Of a stretch of 64,000 nt of DNA, positions 1-15,300 are shown one piece after another (position 1 is the stretch's first letter; the number at the start of each line of letters is the position of its first letter). Under the pieces are notes generated by a model that did no database searches, was not told the DNA's origin, and worked only from the letters and a program-made list of their open reading frames with translations. The position numbers and the translations under genes were made by a program. Source of the stretch: Lucifuga dentata (taxonomy: Eukaryota; Chordata; Actinopteri; Ophidiiformes; Bythitidae); the NCBI GenBank assembly GCA_014773175.1, contig VXCM01000431.1, forward strand, positions 62,001 to 126,000, written 5' to 3'.

Positions 1-22
1 CACACACGCACACGCACGCACG

Positions 23-67
<45 letters not shown>

Positions 68-80
68 ACACACCCACACC
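1..80. repeat. (CA)n microsatellite at window edge
   Basis: Imperfect CA dinucleotide run with CGCA and CCCA interruptions, inside the syne2 intron after exon 83. Confidence 0.95.
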
Positions 81-278
81 TTGAGTGTTTAACATCTTAT
101 CGTGTTGTAACTGTCTGCTGCATTATATCATTAAAATTAATTTGCAGTATTTTCATTAATACTTGTTAGTCATTAGCAGAAGCAGATTGTCTGATTTAAA
201 TTATCTTTTTGCATACTAATAATATTTGTTGATGAAACTATCAGTAAAGCGTATCCAGCATTAGTAATTCAGGGGCAG

Positions 279-706
279 GTGTACTACTACTACTACTACT
301 ATCATTACTACTGCTACCACTACTACCCACTGCTATTACCACTACTACTAAGACTGCTACTGCTACTATTAATGCTACTACTACTGCTGCTGCTAGTACT
401 ATTATTACTACTACTTCTGCTACCACTACTACTAACATTACTACTACTGCTGGTACTACTACTACTGCTACTACTATTATTACTACTACTACTACTACTA
501 CTGCTATCGTTGCTACTTCTACTGTTACTACTACTGCCACTATTATTGCTACTACAACTAGTGATGCTACCACTACTACTACTGCTGCTACTACTACTAT
601 CACTACTACTACAGCTACTGCTACTACTATTACTGCTACTGCTGGTACTACTACTATTACTACTACTTCTACAGCTACTGTTACTACTGCTACTACTACT
701 ACTATG
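279..706. repeat. (ACT)n long imperfect trinucleotide array
   Basis: About 430 bp of ACT/GCT/ATT triplets. It creates poly-Leu, poly-Ser and poly-Val open frames on both strands that are not genes. Intronic in syne2. Confidence 0.96.
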
Positions 707-923
707 CTGGATATCCATTGACCTGGATCAGAGAGCCTTCATATTCCAGTAAGCTGGAAGTTTTTCCACCAGCCATTTGTTGCTGATACTGTATGTGGTC
801 AGATGATCCTCCAGGATTTTAAATCTGTTGTCTTTGTACTCCACTTACTTACTTTACATACATTTTAATAAATGACAGTGGTAAGCAGAGGAAGTTTGAG
901 CTGCCTTATTGAGGGTTTCTCAC

Positions 924-1050
924 CTGACTGTTTGTCTGAGGTGCTCAGTCCTATCAAACCGACCTCCTGTGGCTGCTCCTCGTCATCCAGGATCAGAGAG
1001 ACTCGTTTAATGTCCTTGATGCTGCCACTGCACTGAGACATGAGATGCAG
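924..1050 (-). CDS. syne2: syne2 exon 83: last coding exon visible
   Basis: Residues 5481-5522. [20 protein letters not shown] corresponds to the nesprin-1 segment LLGECSSSIDSVKRLEHKL just before the final repeats. Ends in phase 1 (CAG|GTGAGA), so at least one more exon, and the KASH exons, lie left of base 1. Confidence 0.92.
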
Positions 1051-4000
1051 CTAGACACACAACACACACTCTGTTAGGAGCTTCAAACTATCGACATACA
1101 CAATCATCTGCTCGGCCTCAATTAGATTTTAATATTTTAAAAGATATTATTATGTTGTCTATAGAGGGTGTTTGTGACACTTACATAACCCTGCTTTGAG
1201 GGGGTGCTGGTGAGGGTGGGTGGAGCCTCAGTGTGAAGCAGCTCACCCTGTGGGTGTCCCGGTGTCCGCCAGATTGGAGAGTCATGTATGACCATGGACA
1301 TGCTTGGAACTGACACAGACACACCACAATGAGAGAAAACCACAAGTAGGTCAAAATGCTTTCCACAATCAAAAACGGGCATTTGTCAACTTATGGCTGA
1401 CCATATATAAACACAAATTTCACCAAGCTATCAATTTAGAAGATGCTGGTCCTGAATGCACCCTGTTAGAGCTTTAAAAAAATCTTCCAGTTTTATTTTT
1501 ACTACATTTTAGCAAAAACATGTAACTGTCAATTGAATTATGATACAGTATACAGTCACATTATTGGGAGCAAATGAGACCATGGTGAAGATAAATGTTC
1601 ATCTCTTCCTCCTTTGTGCTATAAAGCTGCCAAGCAGATTTCCTTAAAAATGTCACCCAGAGCCACACAATGTAAAATGCATTGTCAGGGCCAAAACAGG
1701 AAGCTGTTATTACACTAATATCTCAAAATTAAAGGAGTGGAGTGGAGGAACAGGAAGGAAGTGGAATAAAGTGTGGAAAGTAACAAGGAAGGATGAGGAG
1801 TTCAGAACTGGAGAGATATAAAAACACCAAACAAGAGTGGAATGGGGGGAGGAGAAGATGCTGAGGAAAATGTGGAAGTCAAGGGAGGAAGATGAGAGTC
1901 AGAGGATGTTGGTGGAAGATGAAAGGTCAGGAAAAAATGAAATTAACACAAAGAGAGGAAAGGTTAGGCGGTAGAGTGAGAAAAGAATTGAATAGCCCAA
2001 TGGAAAAACTAATTGGAAAAGGAAAACATCCAATGGATTTGACATGTCTGACTTCTTTTTGTTTGATTAATTATCAACAACAAAAACCCATGACAAGTCT
2101 GTGCTATATTATATACTGAATTTTAGGCTTACTCTTGACATTATGAACCAGGAAAAATGCAAGAAGTACAACTGTACAGCAAAAAAAAACCTGATATACA
2201 TAAAGGATAAAAAAAATCTATGGGATCAATTAGAAACTATTTTAATCAAAATCAGACGAATGATGTAGCAGCTATGACAACATTTAGTTATACCAGAAAC
2301 TATCATTTTAACCGTAATGCTTTTTTAAAACGTTAGATAGTCCCATCTTTAGGTATTCATACCCCTAAAAACAAAAGGTAGAAAAGTCCTTTTGGTATCA
2401 CAGGATTTTTGAAACCATTACGTCCCAAATACATGGATAGGATATGTAAAGTGATATGTGAGCTAATGAAGGATTTGGGTCTTTACTGGAAGCTTATTTT
2501 GTGGGTGGATTTATGATTTTGGTGCCTCTTGGCTCCATGTCAACTCCACCTCTGGGAGGAGAGAGACGTCAGAATCGAGGTGTGTGAATGTGTTCATGCA
2601 TGCAATGGATATTAAATTTTGCAGATTTTTTATTTTTTTTGCCTCGACATCTACGAAAATTATTATGTCAAGTCAGACGTATTGCTTTCATTTGATTTTG
2701 GCAAACCACGCTTGGTGAAGAAGCAGGTATTCAGTGACGAAGGTCTAATTGTAATAAATACACATGCACTGTCTAAATTATTATGTCTCAGTTTTATAAT
2801 TTTTAAGTGTTTGAAGGATGTACAGCAATAAAAATGAGGCTCATTATTTGCAGGATTCACAGAAAGGTAGCCAGATATATTTTTTTAAAGAAACACATCT
2901 GTTTTAAGCAGTTTTCACCAGTATTTTATCAAAAGTTTTTTTCAGATTTCCAGTTGAATTTTATATTATTAATTTTTTTCATGTGATTCTTACCTGTTTT
3001 GCATATTTAAAATAAACAAAAAACCTAAATAAAAAACTAGAAATGTGGAAGGGTGTGCATGTGTGTGTCTGCACATTGAACAGCAGACACAACAAACCTA
3101 CCTGACAGTGCACTGAAGTAAGTTCCCTCTTCGTCATGCTCTTCCTCCTCCTCATCATCCTCATGTGATGATGAACCGCCTACGTCCCCCGTGTGGTCCC
3201 ATTCCAGTGGCAGAGAGTCCACACTCACTGGCGTTTCCCGCCCTGAACGCTCCAGAGGAGAGGTCAGCAGGTGAGTGGGTGTGGTTGGGAGGCTTCCCTG
3301 ACTCCGCCCGAGCCACGGTCGGCCAATCAGCTCAAAGCTTCCCTCCAAGGACACGCTGGTGCCAGAAAGCTCAGGCTCTTCCATAATCATCTAAGGCAAA
3401 GAAATAAATGATTCAGCTGCATGTGTATGTGTGTATCCTCAGAAAACTATTAAGAAAAAGCAAAATAGTTAACTGCTGCTGATTAAACTAGTTTTGGAAA
3501 AGGATTTAGGTTCAAATTAGTATGAGGATTAGATTTAAAAATTGCTAAATATTTGCCTCCTGTAATCTATGGGATCAGGAAACGAGGCTAGCTCGGGATA
3601 GCAAATATATATAAATATACAAGTGCATGAAGCAGGAAATTAAGTTAGGGATTGAAAAATGAATATAGTCTGTGGAAATTAAAGAAAAAAAATATGCATG
3701 TGTATCTGTGTGTGTGATTCCACTCACTGTTGGCTGGCTGAGGCGCTGATGGAAGCGGACCAGTCTGCTAAAAACCTCTTGGCAGTAGGAGTGGAGCTCC
3801 TCCAACTCATCTTCAATGAGCGCTGCATCCTGTGGTGAGCTTTTCTGGATCAGGCTCTCTCCAAACACGATCAACCCGTCAATGCGCTCCGTGTTCAGGG
3901 TGATCTCCTTCTGGAAACCCTGCAGGAGGACGGCAGATGGTTGGATGAACACAGACAGACAGGAAATCAATGGAATGTTTCAATGGCAAACAGCAGATTT

Positions 4001-7000
4001 GCTTAATACATGTGCGTGATGCCACAAATACATCCCTCTTTAAAGAACCATACTGGCGATTGAGCATGTTTGAGCTCAATATATACAATCTGCATATGTG
4101 GTTCAATACGTTCCTAAGCATAAAACTGTATTTTAATTTTCCTGTTACTTCTTTCAGATCCCCCAATCTTTCAAACTCAAATGTTCAGGTGATACACCCA
4201 TCTTAAAATTCAATGTTTCACCGTCTAACACATGCACAATTTGTAGAAAGGACAGTCATTTTAATTTCTCGGTAAAAGCCGTCTTCTCCTGGGACTATAT
4301 TCCCTGGCGGGGACGTACATTGCCTTCCGTGCAGCTCTGTCTCGGATCAGTTAAATAAAGTTACTTGGACAAAAAACCTAATCAACTTTGTGTTCACTGT
4401 GATGGATTACGTATCTCAAGCATATTTCAAGTCTCTACAAGTTGATTTTAATAGCATACTGGAATGAACTGAAACCAATGACAGTCTGGAANTCAAGTCT
4501 CTACAAGTTGATTTTAATAGCATACTGGAATGAACTGAAACCAATGACAGTCTGGAAGTTAAGAAAAAAATTCTAAAATTTACTGCTAAAGTAGTATACT
4601 TTGGCAAATGGGTGTCAGTAAAGTAACAAATGTGTGGATTGTATATATTGGGAGCAAAAATGGACAATCACCAGTATGGTCCTTTAACTCTGTGAGTGTC
4701 ATTGTGGTTGAGTACTCACATTGAGCTGCTGTATCTTGTGATGGATGTCACTTTCTGAAAAGTGCTCAACATTGGTGAGCTGCAGGTCGAGCTCTGTCAG
4801 CCACACCAGCATGCTCTCCCTGGTGCTTTCAAAATCTTCCCGCTGGCTGGTAAAATGCTGGGAGAGAGGAACAAAAAAGACTGAGAGAATTAGATGGAGA
4901 ACAGATACAGCATCTTAAGTCAAACATATCTACATCACTGTATTTTGCACTGAAGCTGGAATTCTGGAATTAGGTGAGGTGGAAGATATGTGTATAGGGA
5001 GAATGTGGTGATGCATCATGCTCACAGCCAATGAGCTCACTCGTCTCATGCTGATCAAACAGCGGAGAAACCCCATGACCTCTCTGCTTTGCTGTACCTT
5101 GAGTCTGCGGAGGATGGCCACCCCTCTGCGGTGCAGGGCGTCCCAGCGGCGGTTGCCCTCATGGACCATGGCTTTGAGCTGGCTGGCCCGGTCGGTGCGG
5201 TTCTCCCTGGCAAGTCGGCGGTACTGATTATTGACTAGTTCCAGCTGTGTCAGCCTCTCATGAACCTGCCTCTGGAAACCCTGAAGAGGAGAACAACAAA
5301 AGGATGGAACCGTGGATTTCAACACATGATGACTCCAAATACGTTTTTCTTTGATTTGCTTTAAGCTCATTTCTATTGGTTGCTTATGGGGTTCTTTACT
5401 GAAACGTAAAATTAGAAATTAACAAAACAAAACCACACTCCCTCTCTTCAGTTTTGCCGCCTTCGCAACTGACCTCAAACTTCTTGAGCTCCTCCTTGGC
5501 GACAGTGTAAAGGACATCTGCAGAATTTGGGTTGGCAGCAGTGCGCTCGGCCATCTTCAGCCAATCCTCAAACCGTGAGTAGTCATCAAGGAACTTGCAC
5601 CACAATCTCCAAGTTTCCTCAATCCTACATGCAGACATGGTCAGCATATTGTATCAGAATTATTAGTCTCTGACCTTCATGAAGGTTATTACAACCAAAA
5701 ATTGCAATTATTTTTTAATCAAATTTTTGCCTGGACAAGTGCCTTTACTCAGCATCTGTAATCATTTGAGTTTTGGAACCTGAAGTGTGTAGATTTGTAT
5801 ACGCTGATAATTTAAGTGTGATTGAGACGAAGACCTGAGCCTCCTGTCGAGAGCCATGGCACAAATAGTCCTCCAGCGCTGGTCCAGGCTGTGGCTGGTT
5901 TCCTCCAGGGAGTCACTTTCCGCCTCAGAGCCACCAGCAGCATCTTCGTCCCGCAGCAGAACATCGCACAGGCTGAGCACTGATGCTATGCCCTCCGTAT
6001 GCTGCTCAATGTCCCTCTGCAGCTCCTGGATAGACACATGGACAAACATGGAGACAGATGTGACATTAGTCCACATCATATTCATCGTATGTCACAACTT
6101 GGTTGACACCGAGAAACACAAAGAGGATGAGAGGGTACAATACGGATCAATATGAATTATTAATATAAGCAGATGCATAAAGAGAGACAGGGCGCCTCAG
6201 GGAAGGACAGTGAAAGACAGTAAGTGAGTGGCGTGTGTGTGTGTGTTCCCTTCCAGACCTGCTGCTCAGCCAGCCTTCTCTGGATCTCCTGGTGGTGACA
6301 GTAGCTGTAGGTGATTGGTCTGGAAAGCTCAGCCTCAATGCGGGAAAGCCATGAGTGGAGGTTGCTCATGTTCTTATCCAGCTGCTGCACCGTCACCAGT
6401 GTCTCCTTCAGCTTCTTCACCCTGTGCACACACACACACAGCCACATAAATGCTGCTGCAATACTACATAATCTATATTTCATTTAGTGTCCTGACTGTG
6501 AAAATATTTGTAAGTAAAACCGGCAACAACTGTGAGCCAACAATAGTTTAAGTAAAATTTATTTCCTATAGTCAACTTAATGTAAGAAAGAAAGAAGCTA
6601 TAACTAGTCACTACCTTACAACTCTTGCAGGTGTTTCACACTATAACTTCTAAAGTCACCATGGCAACTCCTTGTGAAAACACATACACGTGCACGCACG
6701 CTAACACACAACCACCCCGCCACGCTGACTGGTGTCATGGCAATGCCTGGGACAATGAAAGCGCACTTTTGAAGCTTAAAAGCCTGAAGTGTGCCCCATT
6801 TAGGAGTTTTGAGTTAATTTCCCCATTTGATCCTTCCTCTCCTGTTGAGGTCCTGTCAGGGTCGAGAGGAAGAAGCTCTTTTCTCGAATAAAAAGTGCTA
6901 AGAACCGTTGGGAGTGTGAGTAACAAACTAAAGAATGTATGAAAGGCTCCCAGCAGATGCCTCAGAGTGACGATGGTCAGACTGGCTTTTGCTTTTTTTC

Positions 7001-10000
7001 CTTTAAGAGGTTGGTTTAAATTTAAAATTAGATTTAGGATTAGTTTTGGGTTGAGGATATACTGCATGGTGTAATGAATACACAGAACTCCTGTCAGGGA
7101 ATCTTCTCCTTTGCTTCTCCTATACTGTAACCATCCTCGTCAACCACAGTCTCTTTCTCTCCCCTTTTTCCCCTCCTCTCCACTCATTCTCTCTACCTCT
7201 GACAGCCTAATAAAGCCCTGTAGCTTCATGTGGAGGCCCAACAAAGACACAAAACCCAGTCAGGGGTCCCTGCTGAGTAAAAGCACAGGAGCAGAATAGA
7301 TGGAGAAAACAGCAAAAGAAGGTAGAGGATAAGTGAGGATATATGGTTGGAGGCCCAATTTAACAAAGTCTAAGCGACCGCAGGAGGGCTCACAGTTGCC
7401 TGGAGACTCTCTTAAAGGTACATGCAGAAAAGTAATGAATGACATTTACTCTTGGGACTGTAATTATGTAGCTTTTAGTGTACATGCACCTTTTTTTGAG
7501 TATTTTTTTGTATTGTACAGATATTGCATTTTGTGAATGTGCAGTGAGATGAGGTTTTCTTTTCGGCAATAATCAAATTAAATCAATCTCTGTTCGAAAA
7601 TTTTGAGATGTTCATTCCTGAAATCTGAAATATAGTTAACAAGGCTGTCAATATGGCTGAGATTTGCAATGTGATGCAACAATGAGGAGCTGTATAGCAT
7701 AACAATAAAAACAGATACTAGATTTGTGAATTATAGATTCTAAATGCAGTGTATAGACAAAAAAGAAAGGAGCCAAGTATGGAACCTTGAGGCACACCAC
7801 AACAAACTTTTACTCTTTCATAGAAGAAAATAACTTCCCAAGAGAAACAAAGCAGTTGTGGTCAGTTCGGTAAGACCTATAAACTGGTTCTGGACCAGTT
7901 TTGGTGCCTTGATGTGAATGCATCTTCTTTGTGTTTGGCTTGGATCATATTTTCACTTTTCACCTGTACCACCGTTCCATTGGAGAGCTGAGATTTACAT
8001 TTTTTTAGATGTCCATTTGCAGTATTTGTCATTCTTTGCTAAACTAATTGAAATCAAAGATAAACACTATATGTTTGATGTGAACACACAGTACTCTGAA
8101 TGATTTCTTATTTCACAATTATTTCTACTTTCTAAATATCTTCAAGAATTAAACTACACTAAAACTAGTCCACATTTTGCAGTAGGGGCCCCGTAAAAAT
8201 CCTCTCAGTGAACCGTGATGTAGGCGGGGTGGTGTTCACAGTGAGAAGCACTGATTTAATGCATGCCGACAGACCCCTCCCCTCCTCTCCCATACCGGTC
8301 AACCCATCCTGCCATCGCACTCTGACAGAATGAAAAGGGGGAAATCAGTGTGGACGTGGGGACATATGGTACTGTCTGACACTTAAGCTTTGTCTTTGCT
8401 TTTCCACAGGACTGTCCATCTGTCTGAGGGGGGTCGGGGAAGTAACATTTTTTTATCACGGGGGCTTAACCTACAGTCAGCACATGAGCAGCCATGTATT
8501 CCTGGCAGCTGCAGAGCAAGGCTAACACAACAGCAGGTGAATGGGCGCATTAGAGCTATTGTTTAATTACCAGCTCCCACTTAAAGCCTTTCAGCCCTTA
8601 ATGATGCTTTTTAATGTAGAGTGGCTTCGCCGTGTGGGTGGGTAATAACAGGGAATTTAGTGTGTGATACTTGTAAATGTTCACACACATACAATATACA
8701 CACACTCACTTCCTTTGTGTTGATGCAACACAACCACAAACTGATTTTTGCGCTAACAGTCATTTGAGTTTTTTCTGTTAAAATGTGCAGATAACTTACT
8801 CATACACTATTTGTTAACTGATGCAATCTGAATTCAATTAGTTTGACTGATTTATGCTTTGTTTCTGACTCTTTAACACTATTCTCCCATTCTGTATTTG
8901 AAGACTGTGGCTGCGCTCACCTGGCTTCGATGTGGTGGAAGAGGTTGTGCCAGCGTTGGTTGACCTCCTGCAGGGAGCCGCGAACTTGCGTCTGCTTGGC
9001 CTCATCGCTAGCTAACAGCAGCTGCTCTCCCAGCTGCTTCAGGTGGCTCTTATTCTCACTGAATAAGTTGATTTCTTCCATGCAGTCCTGGAGAGGTATG
9101 ATATCAATAAGCATGTGCTCATTATCAAGTAGAACATCCTTATAAATTGCAATGCATGAAATGCAAATTTAAAATCAGAATGTGTGGATATTTAGATGTT
9201 TCATGCCCAGGAATGATAATGGGTATACTTCACATGTAGATTTTTATTAAGTACAATACATGATTTAATGCCTTAATAACATGAAGATATTAAAGCTGGC
9301 CTAGGAGACATGACACATTGGAAGCTTCAAATGGGAGTGTTGACCTTCAGTATCTAGTTATCATGGCCAATCTCTGAATGAATCAGAAGTGACCACATAA
9401 TTTTTTGCATAATCTTGCCTAATACAGCTCCAAAAATTATTCCAATTAAACTTAAGAAGAATATACCTCCACTTCAGGTTTCAGATCTTTTCTCAAAATC
9501 CCATTCATTCCACTTGTCAAACACCTGATTGCTTTCCAATGCATTGAAGCAGTTGATTGTCACATCTTAAGCACTTACCAGGAAATGCCGCTTTTAGCTA
9601 TCCAAACACTTAAAGCAATTATCAAGTCTCTAATTTTCTCATCGCATCTCAGAATCCGAACCAATAATTATGCAATGTTCAAACCAATTATTTTCGTGTT
9701 GGCTAAATGAGCATGGGCCATGAAACAGGTACAAAAGGCTTTCTGTCAATGAAAGAGCAACTCTTGTGAACGAACAAAGGGCAGACAACCATTCCATTCC
9801 ATTCCATTCCAGGCCACCATCTGTTAGAAACGGCATAATGCATGTTGTATGGATCTCAATCACGCTTACACAAGTGGAATTCATGGCCTGATTCAGTGAC
9901 TAATTCTGCAGCTACACAGAATATAATGTGCTATTATTGAGATAAAAGGTTTGGATAGTATTCCTTACACAGGAGATTAATGATAATAAAGTCAATGTAA

Positions 10001-12298
10001 TGTCAAATTCAGATATGGTATCTGGAGTAAGTGAAGAATGAAATAATAACAAGCCGTGTGGACTGAAGTAATCAGTCTGAAAAGGCAAAAGGTTTGGGAT
10101 GAAACTATGTGTTGGGATGTTATGCAGATTTAGGCAACATGCCAGTTTTAATGTCCCATAGCATAAAGGACCATTGTGCTTCTGCAGAAGCCTGATTGGG
10201 GTGTTGATCAAAACCAATGGCTCAATAATTACGTCACCAGATGCTGAAATGACAAGTTTTCAGAAATCACTTTCTGGCCTACAGTATGATACCCACATTT
10301 CCAACAACTTAACATTGGAGTAGCGCTACAAGGAAGCAAACAGTGTAACATTGTGTTTCAGCTACAAAGACTAAAAGCTTTATTCTCAAATCACAAAAAA
10401 TTGGTAAGAGAGAAATCTGTGACCTACCCTGAATAAATAAAGATAACAATAAGGTGGTCTAATTTAAAAGTACTCTAGGTCACATGAAAACCTAAGAGAA
10501 CACCTGACTTTCTACAAAAGAATTATGTTTTGGGAGGGAAAGTTAATATTTTCCATGTCTCTTACCTTCTTCAACTTCTCGACCATTTCCTCAATGCTAA
10601 GATCCCCACAGTGGCACATCTTATTCTCCATCTGAGTTAGCCAATCACAGAGCTCTTTGTTCTTATCATTAAAGATGGTCCAGGCATTGAGGCGATCTGC
10701 AATTTCCTGCCTGCGCAAGGATACCTGGAAGAGAAAATCAGAGGAGCAAAATTTGAATCCAGTTCAAGTTTTGCGGTATTTTCTGGTACAAATCCAGGCA
10801 ACAATTTGACCTAATTCTAATAAATGTACACAGCAAGGACTTTAACTTGTTTCATGGAGGTGGACAACCTAGTAAAATATTTAAAAAAACTGATGGATAC
10901 AAGAGACTTCATGTTATAGATGTGAATACAATACAGCAAAATTAGCCGAATATTTTGTCTTGATATGATAAAGAACTAGAGCTTATTTAATCTCTCTAAT
11001 GGATTTGAGAAAAATCCCCAATAAAATGAATAGGGTCCATTTCCCTAATGACAGCTTAATGCCATGAAAACACCCCATTACACAGTTAAGGAGGGGCCTG
11101 TTGCTCTTTTTGACGTTAAACGGCTTGTTGAGGGCACACAGCTTGTATAGAACAGCTATATTTTACTGTTCAATGGCATTTATTTGTTTTTCACGAGCTC
11201 TGCTTTAGTTTTAATGTGTCACTGGCTTTGGGACTCTGGAGTGTTTAGGGAGCATTGTGAGCTGCAGTCACCCCATGAGGACCAATGTCCCCCCTGTAAC
11301 AATAGAGCCTGCCCCTGAATCTCTTTAGCCCAGCCAAGCCATCGGCTCCTCAGGCCCATTCCAGAGGCTTCCCCCACCTACGACCTGTTAACCAGGCAGA
11401 GGAAGCTGCTGTGGCTCAGATCCAGGCCCCTCCGGCCATGTCAGGAATGAATAGAAGTGAAAAATCTTAAAGCACTAAAGGATTAGCCTGTGTTTTATTT
11501 TTTTCAGATGCCTTGACTTAAAATGTGCCAATGCCACAATAAACCCAGTTTGTAATATTTTCATATTAAATAAGTCAATTTTTCAGACTAGAAGGTTCTT
11601 TTAACCAACAAAAACTGAAACATCACCAACAGAACATTCAAGGAAATTTTGCTCCTGCCAAGACAGAGCAGGTGGAAGCAGCCAGTCAAACAGAGGACCC
11701 AATTAGCATGACTGCTAATTGTCAAATATCCTAGTAAGTGACTAAAATGGCCTGAGTACGTCATAACCGTAGGATTCCAAAGAACAAGAGTGTGTTTGTG
11801 TTTAAGCCAAAACTGTTTAAGATTAAACTGTAGGAATTTGAGCCTGAGTTTGAGAGTTACTTTCACCATAAATGCAGTTATCAGCTTGTTCTTACTTAGG
11901 AGTTCCATGTGACTGTTGAACTTTTGCATAACAGATTCTAGTTTTCTTTTAATCTTGATACAAGAAAGAAAGGAGAAGCAATGTTCCTGTTAAACCCAAC
12001 CTGCCACAAAAATAATACCTCTGAGTTTATTACCAAAGTCATGTTGGAGCTTTCCCTCCATTAACCTGCACACACTGGCTGTTTTCTCAGAGAGTGTGAG
12101 TGAGAGTGAATGAGTGTGTATGTCTAAGTGTGTGTGTGTGTCCAATCCCAGCGGTGCAGAAGCCTTTGTGCTGCCAGTCACCGCCAAGACACTGCTGATA
12201 GTAACTTTTCCCTCCTGATTTCACTTTTTTCTCCTGTTTCCTCTCTCTCTCCTCCTGCACATCACCAGTCTTTCTCTCTTTCTTAAGTTCACATTGTC

Positions 12299-12337
<39 letters not shown>

Positions 12338-15300
12338 GCTCTCTCACTCCCTCACCTTCATACAAAGCTCTTCCCACTGGCAGTGAAGTTGCTCCAGCTG
12401 CTGCTCCAGCAGAGCCGAGTCCCCATCTGCGACATACCGAGACAGGTCCGTCTTCATGGTGGCCAATTCCCTCAATCCGTTGGCCAAACGCTCCAGAGAG
12501 AGTTCTTTCTCCTGCATAACACACACATACACACACACACACGTACACTTAACTGCCCAGTCAGATGCCCCAACACAAGCTGTACACATCCCCTTCTCTA
12601 CTTCTGTCTCACTCTCACTCCCTCTGACCATCCAGATTAAAGGGCTGTGGACAGGACAGGGGGAGGGTAGAAGGGGTAGAAAGGGGGGAGGGGAGGGGAG
12701 TGAAAGCATGGGGGGTATGAAACAAGAGAAGGAGGGGGTATAATCTCAGAGGCACTCTATTGGGATAGGGGGTAGCTATGGATGGAGATGGTGAATGGGG
12801 GCAGCCAGTAGCCTGACCAGCCTGGTTTTCTGCCAACAGATGATACATGGTAATTCATTTGAGCTTATTAATTTTTCTACCCCATTACTTTTAATGAGTT
12901 CCACTATGTGGGTTTATGAGAAAGCTGCTGGTTTTCACCTCATCATAGTTTTCTCCCACATATAGCTCACTTTCTCACTCAATTGCAGCTGCCTTTTCAG
13001 CTGATTTCCAGTCTATTACCACATCTATGCTGGGATAGCCTGCATCTCTCCATGGTCCTAATATGAGTTAGTAGAAGAAAATGAGTAAAAGCAGTGTAAC
13101 TAAAATAATTCAGTGTTAAAGGACCATACTGGTGATTTTGCATGTTTAAGCCCACTAAATACTACGTGCATATATGTTATGCTACTGACAACTATTTTCC
13201 AAAACCTTAAATCGTATTTTAGTTTTCCTGTTATGCCAAATCTCTTAATCTTTCAAAATCAAATGTTCAGGTGAGACACCCACTTTAAAATTCAGTGTTT
13301 CGTCTACTAACCCTATGTCCGAATGTCCGAACGCTCATTTTAGTTTGGTAAAAGCCATCTTCTCCTGGGACTACATTCCCTGATGGAGACATACATTGTT
13401 TTCATGCAGCTTGGTTAAATAAAGTTACTTCAACAAATAATTTTATAAGCACAGTGTTCACTGTAATGGATTACTTATCTCACGCCTGTTTTAAGTCTGT
13501 ACAAGTTGATTTTAATAGCATTCTGGAATGAACTGAAACCAATGGCAGTCTGAGAAATAAGAAAAAAACATTCTTATGTTTACCACTCCAGCAGTATGTT
13601 TTGGGAAATGCTGCAAAACTGTTAGTATTGTCCTTTAAAAGTCAGTTCCTTTTTTTTTCCGGTATGTTTTTTTTTTTTTTTTTTNTTTTTTTTTTTTTTT
13701 TTGGTTTGGTTGTGCATCAAAGAGCCATTCTCACAATCCAGCAGTAGTGGGAGGCTGCACTTTATGTCATTATTAGTTCACTTTTTAAAAAAATTCCACA
13801 CAAACACACCTGAATGAATGTCTCTTCCTCGGTGCTCTCAAGTCTTTCCAGAAGCAGCTGCTTCAGCCTCATCATCAGTTCATCCAGCTGGTGTACACAG
13901 TTATGTATCCCATCCTCACACTGTGACCACTTCTGCATAAAGAGCACAATAGTGGAGAGCAGCATCAGCAACAATTGTTCCAATAATACAAGCGTTTGCT
14001 AAATAAATCACAGTAAGCTTGACTTATAGTAGGTTAAAGACTTTGGATTAATTTTCAATGAATTATCCCAATGGCATAATTTTGAAATATCTTTATTAAT
14101 CCAAACAGTTATTATTAAATTTAGAGTTGTATATACCATCAGGACTCTTTCCTGACATTGGCACATAGGTTGCTTGTAATGGTCATGTGATGTATCATCC
14201 TTTTGTCAATTAAGAGTTCTGGTTATACGTTCAACAAACATTTACTTTCTACAAATTTCCATTTTGATCCTCAGCCAGTATATAATCACAAAGTTGATCC
14301 TCTTGCTGTCAGTTCTATTTTGGGCATTAATGCTGCTCTCGCTGTGATCTTAGCCTTTATTTGACTTGTTGTTCAGAGGGATTCCCCGTCCCCTGGGTGA
14401 ATCCTGTTGAGCTTAAAGGGGTTAACACAGCTTTCCCTGACCCTGCTGGATGCCACAACAACCAGGCAAATATCACAGCTCATTAAGCAGAATACTGCTT
14501 ATTTCCAATCAACAGTGATCAGTCAGGGCTCAAAGCAGAGACGGACCATGTTCTAATTTGTTGGTCATTTCTAGTCCACCTCCAATCTGATTCCAACTTT
14601 ACCACTTATTCCAAGTCAATCAACAGCCAAGAGATCCATACGTTCCTTCATGTGACTTAATTCTAAAGAGGCATTTTGGTCAAACTTCACACAGCCATTC
14701 TGTGGCACTATTTATAGTTTAAGTGACCTGCATGAAAGAATTTAAGTAGCCCAGCCTTCACTGGTTTCAGTGTCTCATGATGGGCTATATTTAAACTTCC
14801 TGAGACACAGAAACTCTGCTTAGTTTCCAGTTAGTCCATTTAGTCTCTATTTAGAGTCTAAATGCTATTTTGCAGGATTCTCCATCTTCACAAGAAATAA
14901 AATTATGGCTGAAAGTGAATTGCTGCAGTGGAGATCAATGTAATGATTCGATTTCTTCACCTGACAAACCACAGCTAAGCTAACACAATAAATACACACA
15001 CACACACACAAATAGCACAAATCTTGTTATTTTGTGATGCATCAAGCACAATATAGCTTTTATCATCTTGTTATGTCTCCGCAGGTTGGTGTTATGACTG
15101 GTTCCGTTCCTTCTATTCCAAATCAGGATTTTATTTTCACATTGCCTGTATCCAATAGCTTTCTGATGGAGCAGGGAAACCGCTCTCCTCTGAACAGCTT
15201 AGTTTATAATAGTGTATTTGCCATAATAGTAAAATTTCTGACTGGAACATAGTAGATCAAAGACTAACTTAGAATGTGGAGAAAATAAATCCATTGTATA

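Noticed and set aside
279..752. Open frames of poly-Leu, poly-Ser and poly-Val on both strands
   Set aside because: They are translations of the ACT trinucleotide array and exist in several frames at once.
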